The position numbers and the translations under genes were made by a program. This document shows positions 32,515-39,455 of a DNA stretch of 48,763 bases, piece after piece; the stretch's first letter is position 1, and each line of letters begins with the position of its first letter. This DNA is from Nesterenkonia sp. PF2B19 (GTDB taxonomy: Bacteria; Actinomycetota; Actinomycetes; Actinomycetales; Micrococcaceae): NCBI RefSeq assembly GCF_001758425.2, contig NZ_MDSS02000026.1, positions 1-48,763 on the forward strand, written 5' to 3'. Below the pieces are notes generated by a model. It was not told the origin of the DNA, did not search any database, and saw nothing but the letters and a program-made list of their open reading frames with translations.

Positions 32515-34131
32515 ATGTTGCACATCACTGGTGCTCTGACCTGCACCGATCTCACTTTTCGCCTGCCTGACGGCCACACGGTCCTCGACGGTGTCACATT
32601 CAGCCTCGGCCCTGGGCGCCACGGGATCGTCGGCGACAACGGCGCCGGAAAATCGACGCTGCTGAAGATCATCACGGGGGAGCTCGCCCCCACCGGGGGC
32701 CACGTCCGGTTCTCCGGTGAGCTCGCGAGCCTCCCCCAGGACCCGGCCATCGACCCTCGACGTCGGGTCGCGGCCCTGCTCGGTGTGGAGACGACCCAGT
32801 CGGCGCTGCGCCGGATCGAGGCCGGTTCGGTGGAGGTCCGAGACTTCGACCTCGTCGGCGAGGACTGGGACATCGATCAGCGACTCACCGCGGCCCTGTC
32901 TCGGATCGGTCTCGACGCCATCGACCTGGACCGGCCCGTCGGATCGCTCTCCGGCGGGGAGCTGATGCTGCTGAGCCTCACTGCGCAGCTGCTGCGGCGC
33001 CCCGACGTGCTGCTGCTCGATGAGCCGACGAACAGCCTCGACTCCGCGACTCGGAGCCGCGTCCATGACCTCATTCTGGACTTCCCCGGCACCCTGGTGG
33101 TGGTCAGCCATGACCGTGACCTGCTCGAGCGCGTGGACAGCATCGCAGAGGTTCGCGACGGCGGCGTCCACTGGTACGGAGGAGGCCTGTCGTTGTTCGA
33201 GGCGGCAGTGGCAGCCGAACAGGAGGCGGCCGCCCAGGCCGTGGCGACCGCGCAGTCCGACGTTCGGCGACAGCAGCGCGACCTGACCGCCCAGCACACC
33301 AAGCAGGCCCGTCGGGACCGCCAGGGACGGAAGAAGGCGGACAGCCTGCCGCCCATCGTCGCCCACGCCTACCGGCGTCGCGCCGAAGAGTCGGCGGGTC
33401 GGCTCAAGGCCCTGCACGAGGGCCGGCTCGGTGAAGCCAGGGAGACCCTCCAGTCGGCAGAGCGCCGGGTCCGGGACGACGCAGAGATCCGCATCGACCT
33501 GCCGGACACCGCCGTTCCCGCCAGTCGGGACGTCCTGAGAGCACGGTCGCTGCGTCCGGCCTACGGCTCCGCTGTGCTGGATCTGATGCTGCGCGGGCCT
33601 GAGCGCGTGGCGCTGACCGGGCCCAACGGCGTGGGCAAGACGTCCCTGCTGCGGTGCCTCTCCGAACAGGAGGACCCCGTCGACGGCGAGGGCGAGCTGC
33701 TGGTGCCGCACCGCCTGCTTCCGCAGGACCTCCAGGTGCTGGACCCCGGGCTGAGCGTGCTGGAGAACGTGCATCGCCACGCACCGGAGGCCGACCTCAC
33801 TCGGATCCGGCATCAGTTGGCGCACTTCCTCCTGCGGGGCGACGCCGTCCATCAGTCGGCAGGCAGCCTCTCCGGCGGCGAACGATGGCGGGCGACACTG
33901 GCCAGTCTGCTGCTGGCCGAGCCCGCACCCCAGCTGCTGATCCTCGACGAGCCGACCAACAACCTGGACTTCGCCAGCGTGCGGCACCTGGTGCAGGCCC
34001 TGCGGTCCTACCAAGGGGCCCTGCTCGTGGTCAGCCATGATGAGCACTTTCTCGAGCAGCTCGACCTCGACCGCAGGATCCTGGTGGCCGGCAGGAACAT
34101 CGACGACGGAAGGATGACCGCCGATGCCTGA
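32515..34131 (+). CDS. ABC-F family ATPase
   Basis: A 538-residue soluble protein with two ABC domains and no membrane segments, the ABC-F layout of ribosome-bound factors. Domain 1: Walker A GDNGAGKST (residues 40-48), signature LSGGE, Walker B VLLLDEPTNSLD. Then a charged helical linker (KQARRDRQGRKKADSLPP). Domain 2: Walker A GPNGVGKTS, signature LSGGERWRATLASLLL, Walker B LLILDEPTNNLD. It may protect ribosomes from antibiotics or assist stalled translation; the antibiotic class cannot be read. The last 8 bp overlap the next gene, a GNAT, suggesting a two-gene resistance-type unit. Confidence 0.88.
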   Translation: MLHITGALTCTDLTFRLPDGHTVLDGVTFSLGPGRHGIVGDNGAGKSTLLKIITGELAPTGGHVRFSGELASLPQDPAIDPRRRVAALLGVETTQSALRRIEAGSVEVRDFDLVGEDWDIDQRLTAALSRIGLDAIDLDRPVGSLSGGELMLLSLTAQLLRRPDVLLLDEPTNSLDSATRSRVHDLILDFPGTLVVVSHDRDLLERVDSIAEVRDGGVHWYGGGLSLFEAAVAAEQEAAAQAVATAQSDVRRQQRDLTAQHTKQARRDRQGRKKADSLPPIVAHAYRRRAEESAGRLKALHEGRLGEARETLQSAERRVRDDAEIRIDLPDTAVPASRDVLRARSLRPAYGSAVLDLMLRGPERVALTGPNGVGKTSLLRCLSEQEDPVDGEGELLVPHRLLPQDLQVLDPGLSVLENVHRHAPEADLTRIRHQLAHFLLRGDAVHQSAGSLSGGERWRATLASLLLAEPAPQLLILDEPTNNLDFASVRHLVQALRSYQGALLVVSHDEHFLEQLDLDRRILVAGRNIDDGRMTADA

Positions 34132-34669
34132 GCTCCGACCGCTGGTCACCGACGACGCCCCACACGTGCTCGCCGCCTTCCACTCCGACCCGGCCATGCC
34201 CCGCCAGGGCGAGGTGTCCGACCTGTCCACGGCAGAGGCCTACATCCGTGCCGTCACAGACACCGGAGCAGGACGGTTGGCCTTCGCCGTCGATGTCGGC
34301 GGCTCCTCCGTCGGGCTGGTGGGCCTGAGCATCGACCGGGCGAATCGGGTGGGTTGGTTCTTCTACTGGATGCACCGGGAGCACCGGGGGCGTGGCCTGA
34401 TGACGACGGCGGCCCGTACCGCGGCCGACTGGGCCCTGGCGCCCACAGACCAGAGCGGCGGCGGTCTGCACCGCCTGGAGCTGGGCCACCGGCGCAACAA
34501 TCCGAGCTCCGGTGGGGTCGCCCGCGCGGCCGGTTTCGTCCAGGAGGGCGTGGAGAGGGAGAAATTCCTGATTGCCGGAGCCCGCGTGGATGTGCTGACC
34601 TGGGGTCGACTCCGTGATGATCCAGTTCCTTCCGGAGGCAGGATGATGATTAACACGAATGAAACATGA
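34124..34669 (+). CDS. GNAT acetyltransferase
   Basis: A 181-residue N-acetyltransferase of the RimJ/RimL type. YWMHREHRGRGLMTTAARTA is the acetyl-CoA-binding region and LGHRRNNPSSGGVARAAGFV the following helix. It overlaps the ABC-F gene by 8 bp and is very probably translated from the same mRNA. The target is not evident; pairing with an ABC-F protein may indicate drug modification plus ribosome protection. The last residues (GGRMMINTNET) lie in A/T-rich DNA that also holds promoter elements for the peptide gene. Confidence 0.85.
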   Translation: MPELRPLVTDDAPHVLAAFHSDPAMPRQGEVSDLSTAEAYIRAVTDTGAGRLAFAVDVGGSSVGLVGLSIDRANRVGWFFYWMHREHRGRGLMTTAARTAADWALAPTDQSGGGLHRLELGHRRNNPSSGGVARAAGFVQEGVEREKFLIAGARVDVLTWGRLRDDPVPSGGRMMINTNET

Positions 34670-34709
34670 TTGTAGCGAACTACTTAAGCACTTTTGCCAG
34701 GATGGCTCT

Positions 34710-34729
34710 GTCACCGCAACCGCGGTGAC
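34710..34729. promoter_or_regulatory. Perfect inverted repeat upstream of the 29-residue peptide gene
   Basis: GTCACCGC and GCGGTGAC flank the 4-nt loop AACC. It occupies the expected -35 region of a weak CACAAT -10 (34733-34738), so it could be an operator; as RNA it would form a stable hairpin if transcription begins further upstream, where a smaller repeat GTAG-CGAA-CTAC (34672-34683) lies. Confidence 0.5.
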
Positions 34730-34766
34730 CGACACAATATCGACACCCGACGAAAGGTGCTCCACC

Positions 34767-34856
34767 ATGATCTCTGGCCTGCTCGACACTGTCCTGGCCA
34801 TCGCCGGCGGACTGACCGACACGATTCTCGACCTGCTGGCCGGCCTGGGACTCTGA
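34767..34856 (+). CDS. 29-residue internally duplicated hydrophobic peptide
   Basis: A short ORF with AAAGG nine bases before the ATG. The peptide is two similar 11-12-residue blocks, GLLDTVLAIAG (residues 4-14) and GLTDTILDLLAG (15-26), plus a short LGL end. It has three aspartates, no basic residues and no cysteine, and would form an acidic amphipathic helix. No leader or signal peptide is seen. The size, duplication and its own terminator recall small secreted surfactant-like, haemolysin-like or membrane-active peptides, but I recognise no homologue and propose no function. The in-frame longer version from 34659 starts inside the preceding GNAT gene and looks artificial. Confidence 0.6.
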   Translation: MISGLLDTVLAIAGGLTDTILDLLAGLGL

Positions 34857-34875
34857 GCCCTTCGATCAGCTGCAC

Positions 34876-34924
34876 TGTGCCGTCCCCACGGCCGAGCGCC
34901 ACGCCCGGCCGTGGGGACGGCACA
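34876..34924. terminator. 19-bp perfect terminator hairpin
   Basis: TGTGCCGTCCCCACGGCCG (34876-34894) is exactly complementary to 34906-34924, with an 11-nt loop. It starts 19 bp after the peptide stop, so the peptide transcript is about 150-200 nt. It also isolates the macrodomain gene downstream. Confidence 0.85.
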
Positions 34925-35008
34925 GGCATGAACTGCCCCACCACCGGACGACGTGGTGTTCGCCGACGGTGCAACGTCGTCCCCGAGAGAACTGACTACC
35001 CTGGCCCT

Positions 35009-35536
35009 ATGCGCATCACCGTGGTTGAAGGCGACATCACCGAGCAGGACGTGAGCGCGATCGTCAACGCGGCGAACTCCTCCCTGATGGGCGGCGGCGG
35101 CGTGGACGGCGCCATCCATCGCGCGGCCGGCCCGGGGTTGTTGGAGCATTGCCGCGCGCTGCGCGCCACGCGCTGGCCCGAAGGCCTGCCGCCCGGCCGC
35201 GCGGCGTCCACACCGGGAGCCCGACTCCCGGCGGACTGGGTCATCCACACCGTGGGTCCGAACCGTCACGCCGACGAGACCGACCCGTCCGTGCTGGTCT
35301 CGTGCTTCCGGGAGTCTCTGCTGGAGGCCGTGCGCCTGGGCGCCGACAGCGTCGCTTTCCCAGCCATCGGCGCAGGCGTCTACGGGTGGGCGGCCGACGA
35401 CGTCGCCCGCGCCGCCCGCCGTGCCCTGACCGAGGAGCCGACCCACTGGGCGGGACTCGTGGAGGTCCGATTCGTCCTGTTCTCCGCACCTGTGGCCGCA
35501 GCCTTCCGCGAGCACCTCTCCGACCTCTGCGCGTGA
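35009..35536 (+). CDS. Macrodomain protein (O-acetyl-ADP-ribose deacetylase type)
   Basis: A 175-residue single macrodomain. IVNAANSSLMGGGGVDGAIH is the ADP-ribose-binding loop 1 with the catalytic-type Asn/Asp, and FPAIGAGVYGW is loop 2; CFRESLLEAVRLGADS precedes it. It probably removes ADP-ribose or O-acetyl groups from ADP-ribose derivatives. The start ATG 35009 lies 6 nt after TACCCT (34997-35002), a leaderless arrangement. Monocistronic, convergent with the DinB gene. Confidence 0.92.
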   Translation: MRITVVEGDITEQDVSAIVNAANSSLMGGGGVDGAIHRAAGPGLLEHCRALRATRWPEGLPPGRAASTPGARLPADWVIHTVGPNRHADETDPSVLVSCFRESLLEAVRLGADSVAFPAIGAGVYGWAADDVARAARRALTEEPTHWAGLVEVRFVLFSAPVAAAFREHLSDLCA

Positions 35537-35556
35537 TCACAGGCCGCAGCGGAAGA

Positions 35557-36144
35557 TCACCCCGCGTACTCGGCCCAGTCGAAGCTCTCCCCGACGTCCC
35601 GGGCGTTGAGCGCATAGGCGATCTGTCCGTCCAGGTGCTCACGGATGATGTCCGCATGTCCCGCATGCCGCGCGACTTCGGCCACCAGATGATGGGCCAC
35701 CCATCGGACGTTCCAGGACTCGAGCTCCTTCGGGAACCAAGGAGCATCCGGGATCGGCACCCGCGCATCGAAGTCCGCGTCCGCCAGCACGGGACGGACC
35801 AGATCCCGCGCCGTCGCCAGGCGGTCACGCAGCTGCGTGCCGGTCTCCTCCGGGACCTCTTCTCCGGTCCAGAATCCGTCGAAGCCCAGGACGAAGGCCT
35901 CCTCGGCAAGCCCCCTGTCCTGCACGGCGACTCCGTGGACGTAGACATGATGCAGCCAGCGGACAACGGCCTGTGCCACATGGGCGATCAGCCCGCCCAT
36001 GCTCAGAGTGCCGGCGGTGGGGGCCGCACGGAGTTGGGCGTCGTCAAGATCCAGCGCGGCGATGCGCAGCTGCTCCAGCTGCTGGACGGCGTAGGTGGCG
36101 CAGGCGTCCCGCTCATCGGTCACCTCGGGGGTCAGGAAGGGCAT
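35557..36144 (-). CDS. DinB-family (DUF664-like) four-helix protein
   Basis: A 195-residue soluble protein of the DinB/YfiT-like fold. MSMGGLIAHVAQAVVRWLHH and WVAHHLVAEVARHAGHADI carry the three metal-ligand histidines of the family, and the C-terminus is typical (FDWAEYAG). These proteins are often mycothiol- or bacillithiol-dependent transferases; the substrate is unknown. ATG 36144 follows GAGAGGAGAC. It is divergent from a WYL regulator with a palindrome between, so it is probably that regulator's target. Confidence 0.85.
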   Translation of the reverse strand: MPFLTPEVTDERDACATYAVQQLEQLRIAALDLDDAQLRAAPTAGTLSMGGLIAHVAQAVVRWLHHVYVHGVAVQDRGLAEEAFVLGFDGFWTGEEVPEETGTQLRDRLATARDLVRPVLADADFDARVPIPDAPWFPKELESWNVRWVAHHLVAEVARHAGHADIIREHLDGQIAYALNARDVGESFDWAEYAG

Positions 36145-36189
36145 GACGGTCTCCTCTCGGGGTTGTTGTGATTCAGTGTCCACACCATT

Positions 36190-36208
36190 GCGGACAGATT
36201 CGGTCCGC
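36190..36208. promoter_or_regulatory. Inverted repeat, putative WYL-regulator operator
   Basis: GCGGAC and GTCCGC with a 7-bp centre lie in the 85-bp region between the divergent DinB and WYL genes. It sits just upstream of the -10 TACGGT (36218-36223) that is 6 nt before the WYL ATG, so it is placed to autoregulate and to control the DinB gene. Confidence 0.5.
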
Positions 36209-36229
36209 GTCCGGCGGTACGGTAGAACC

Positions 36230-37219
36230 ATGCCCCGCGACACCACCGACCCCACCCGCCGCGCCCTGCAGATCCTCGCCTTCATGCAGGCACGATCCTC
36301 GGCCAGCGCCGAGGAGATCGCGGAGCGACTGGGTGTGACCACTCGCACGGTGCGGCGGGACGTCCAGCGGCTGAGGGACCTGGGGTACGGGATCGAGTCG
36401 ACGGCCGGACAGGGCGGCGGCTACCGGCTCGTGGCGGGATCCGACCGGCCGTTGCTGGTCCTGGAGCCGGAGGAGGCCTCCGCCGTCGTGCTCGGCCTGG
36501 CCCACCTGACGGACCTCGGCCTCTCCGGCCTGGAGGATGCCGCACTGTCCGCCCTGGCCAAAGTCAGCCGCACGATGCCCCCGCAGGTGTCCGCGACCGC
36601 GGAGAAGGTGCGGCGGGGAACCGCTGTGATCGGGAACCGCGACGCCGGGACCCCGGTGGAGCATGTGGCGCGGCTGGCCGAGGCCTCGGCGGAACGCCGC
36701 ACCGTCACCTTCACGCACCGCCGGGACGGGCGTCCCGCCGCCCGACGGGTGGACCCCTACCGCGTGGTCTCCTTCGCCGGACGCTGGTACCTGTTCGCCT
36801 GGTGTCACCTGCGCCGAGACTGGCGCACCTTCCGGGTCGACCGGATCAGCGACCTGCATGTGACCACGCTGCGCTACACGGCGATCCCGTCCCCGGACCC
36901 CGTAGCCACCGTGAAGGAGGCAGTGCTCCGTTCCCCCTACGCCCTGGTGGCGCGAGTGATCGTGGAGGCGCCCGCGGACCAGGTGCGCGCCCGGATCTCG
37001 CCGCATGCCGCCGACGTCGTCCCCGCCGGGCCGGACCGCTGCCTGATGACCGTGGGAGCCCACGAAGCCGAATGGGTGGCCGTGCACCTGGCGGAGCTGA
37101 GGCTGCCGATGCAGGTGGTCGATCCTCCGGAAGTGCTGGAAGCCATCCATCGGCTCGGCCACGATCTGATCTCGGTACGCACCGCGGCTGACCCTGACGT
37201 GGCACGCATCATAGACTGA
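36230..37219 (+). CDS. WYL-domain transcriptional regulator (YafY-like)
   Basis: A 329-residue regulator. The N-terminal winged HTH has ARSSASAEEIAERLGVTTRT and VRRDVQRLRDLGYGIES. The central WYL domain has RVDPYRVVSFAGRWYLFAW, and the WCX dimerisation domain is at the C-terminus. Such proteins sense an unknown ligand, often a nucleotide or nucleic acid. Start ATG 36230 is leaderless-type. It ends 5 bp before the ligase gene, so it may lead that operon as well as regulate the divergent DinB gene. Confidence 0.9.
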   Translation: MPRDTTDPTRRALQILAFMQARSSASAEEIAERLGVTTRTVRRDVQRLRDLGYGIESTAGQGGGYRLVAGSDRPLLVLEPEEASAVVLGLAHLTDLGLSGLEDAALSALAKVSRTMPPQVSATAEKVRRGTAVIGNRDAGTPVEHVARLAEASAERRTVTFTHRRDGRPAARRVDPYRVVSFAGRWYLFAWCHLRRDWRTFRVDRISDLHVTTLRYTAIPSPDPVATVKEAVLRSPYALVARVIVEAPADQVRARISPHAADVVPAGPDRCLMTVGAHEAEWVAVHLAELRLPMQVVDPPEVLEAIHRLGHDLISVRTAADPDVARIID

Positions 37220-37224
37220 CCCTC

Positions 37225-38892
37225 ATGGCGCCCTCCACCCTGCTGTCCTCGCTCAAGGCCCTCCGTCTGCGCCCCGTGGTGCCTGATGAGGCGCAGGCCC
37301 ATCTGCGGCGCCTGCCCATCCGTCGCGGCCCGGTCAACATCGCCCGCCAGGTGATGCTGCGCTCGGCGAACCTGGGCCTGACGGCGGCCTACCGCCTCTA
37401 CCGCGCCGACCCGCTGCTGTGGCGGTTCACCGCCCGGAACTACCACCCCGCCCTGGAACGCTTCGCCCAGCTCAACGCCTGGATGATCTGCCAGCACGCC
37501 TCCCTCGACGTGCCCGCATACCAGGACTATCTGGCCCGCACCGGCTACCGGTTCAGCTGGTGGGACCTGACCTCCTACACCCCGACGTCCAAGGACGAGT
37601 ACGTCCGCTGCTACGAGGAGGCGCCCCGCTGCTGGCGGGGACGCATCGACGTCGCCGGGACCGTGGTGGACGAGTCCTCCGGTTCCTCGGGCACCCCGTT
37701 CAACTGGATGCGCTCCAAGCAGGAGCTCGACACCGTGCACAAGAACGTGGCCGGCTATGTGACCATGCTCTTCGGCGAGGAGAACCTGTTCTGCATCAAC
37801 GCGTTCTCCATGGGGGCCTGGGCCACCGGCACCAACACCGGTCAGGCGATGGCGAAGATCGCCATGGTGAAGAACACGGGTCCGGATCTGGAGAAGATCC
37901 TCGACACGCTGCGCCACTTCGGTCCCGGCTTCACCTACCTGATCACCGCCTACCCGCCGTTCCTGAAGCATCTGGCGGACCGGCTCGACGCCGCCGGGGA
38001 GGAGTTCGCCGACTTCCGGCTCAACGGGTTCGTCGGCGGCGAGGCCATGACGGAGGGTCTCCGGGATCACCTGGAACGTCGCTTCCACCGGGTCTACGCC
38101 GGCTACGGCGCCTCGGACCTGACCATCGGCATGGGTGGGGAGACTGATCTCTCGGTGACGCTGCGCCGCGAGCTGATCAGCAACCCGGACTTCCGCGAGC
38201 GGGTCCTCGGGGAGGAGGAGACCCGCATTCCGATGGTCTTCCAGTACAACCCGTTGGAGACCTTCCTGGAGACCACCGAGGACGACGAGCTGGTGGTCAC
38301 CATCAACTCGGCAGCGGTGATGAGCCCGCGGCTCCGCTACAACATCGGCGACGAGGCCCGCCTGCTCACCTTCCCTAAGATGGTGCAGCTCACCGCCGAC
38401 TTCCCCGACCTGGTCCCACGCCTCAAACGCGCGTACCGGCACCAACGGATGAAGCTGCCCTTCCTGCTGCTGTTCGGCCGCAGCGACTCGACGATCTCCT
38501 ACATGGGGGCGAACATCTACCCGGTGGACGTGCAGAACGGCCTGTATCGGGACCCTGAGGTCGCCCGGCTCATCGAGTCCTTCCAGATCGAGCTGCAGCA
38601 GACCGGGGACCTGGAGCACCGGCCTGCATTGCACGTCCAGCTGCGGGACCCGGAGTTCTTTCCCGACGCCGCCCTCGCCGACGGCGCCCGCGAGCGCCTG
38701 GCGGAGACCATCGCCACCGGCGTGCTGGAGCATCTGGCCTCCGTCTCGCGGGATGTCGCCGAGTCTCTCGAGGAGGACCCCAGCGCCGCGGAACTGCTCG
38801 TGCATGTCCACCCCTGGCGTTCGGGCCCCTTCACCGACGACGTCTCCCGACGGAAGATCAAGAACGTGTACCTCCGGCGCAGCGAGGGATGA
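37225..38892 (+). CDS. Adenylate-forming ligase, PaaK/CapK-like
   Basis: A 555-residue ANL-superfamily protein of the phenylacetate-CoA ligase/F390-synthetase-related group. The AMP-binding P-loop is SSGSSGTP (residues 151-158). GYGASDLTIGMGGETD is the adenine-binding segment, and RLRYNIGDEARLL carries the ribose-binding Asp. The C-terminal lid is shorter than in PaaK. It activates a carboxylic acid as an acyl-adenylate; substrate and acceptor are unknown. A TAGACT element 7 nt before the ATG suggests its own leaderless promoter at the end of the WYL gene. The stop overlaps the next gene by 4 bp. Confidence 0.82.
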   Translation: MAPSTLLSSLKALRLRPVVPDEAQAHLRRLPIRRGPVNIARQVMLRSANLGLTAAYRLYRADPLLWRFTARNYHPALERFAQLNAWMICQHASLDVPAYQDYLARTGYRFSWWDLTSYTPTSKDEYVRCYEEAPRCWRGRIDVAGTVVDESSGSSGTPFNWMRSKQELDTVHKNVAGYVTMLFGEENLFCINAFSMGAWATGTNTGQAMAKIAMVKNTGPDLEKILDTLRHFGPGFTYLITAYPPFLKHLADRLDAAGEEFADFRLNGFVGGEAMTEGLRDHLERRFHRVYAGYGASDLTIGMGGETDLSVTLRRELISNPDFRERVLGEEETRIPMVFQYNPLETFLETTEDDELVVTINSAAVMSPRLRYNIGDEARLLTFPKMVQLTADFPDLVPRLKRAYRHQRMKLPFLLLFGRSDSTISYMGANIYPVDVQNGLYRDPEVARLIESFQIELQQTGDLEHRPALHVQLRDPEFFPDAALADGARERLAETIATGVLEHLASVSRDVAESLEEDPSAAELLVHVHPWRSGPFTDDVSRRKIKNVYLRRSEG

Positions 38893-39455
38893 GGATGCGC
38901 ACCCGTGACTTCTCCGCCTGCCGCGCCCCGCAGGCCCGCACCGGGGCGCTGTTCCTCGGCTGCAACGAGTACCGCTCTCCCCGAGCGTTCCTGGAACAGC
39001 TGGTGACCTGGGGCCCTCTGGCGAAGGCGCTGAAGAACGCGCCGGGCTACCTGTGGCATCGCAGCTACTACGAGTTCCCGCTGCGCATCGGCCTAGTGGT
39101 GTGCTTCGAATCGCGAGAGTCGCTGATGGCCTTCGCCAAGGCCCCGGAGCACCATGCGATCATGCACTGGCTGGTGGGCACCTCCCCGGAGACGGGCACC
39201 GGATCGGCCGACCCGTCGAAGGCGCCGGTGGTCGGCGGGTTCATTCGGATCCTGGAGGCTGAGGAGGTCGGCTACGTCAACGGCACCTGGCGGGCCGAGG
39301 GCAACGAGCTGCGCATGGTGGAGAACTGGCAGGATCGCTCGCCAGGTGCCCGTCGGCCCGGCGACCTGCCCGAGGACCTCCGCGCCACCATCACCGGTGC
39401 CGGGCGGGTGAGAGCTCTCGCCCGGGCGCTCAATCCGCTGCGCCGGAGACGCTGA
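38889..39455 (+). CDS. Dimeric alpha/beta-barrel-like protein, function unknown
   Basis: A 188-residue protein. Its central part (ALFLGCNEYRSPRAFLEQLV, then LVVCFESRESLMAFAKAPEH followed by HAIMHWLVG) resembles the ferredoxin-like ABM or DUF4188-type barrel of small oxygenases and aldoxime/haem proteins. The match is by fold pattern only. The C-terminus is basic. It is joined to both neighbours by overlaps (ATGA at 38889, TGATG at 39453-39457), so it should act in the same pathway as the ligase and the GNAT-nitroreductase. Confidence 0.6.
   Translation: MRMRTRDFSACRAPQARTGALFLGCNEYRSPRAFLEQLVTWGPLAKALKNAPGYLWHRSYYEFPLRIGLVVCFESRESLMAFAKAPEHHAIMHWLVGTSPETGTGSADPSKAPVVGGFIRILEAEEVGYVNGTWRAEGNELRMVENWQDRSPGARRPGDLPEDLRATITGAGRVRALARALNPLRRRR

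Noticed and set aside
32284-34230. Long minus-strand open frame opposite the ABC-F gene
   Set aside because: No recognisable domain; composition (runs of V, L, G, Q, H) is what the complement of a high-GC gene gives. The plus-strand ABC-F gene has complete motifs.
36937-38811. 624-codon minus-strand open frame opposite the ligase gene
   Set aside because: Antisense shadow; the ligase on the plus strand has the complete AMP-binding motif set.
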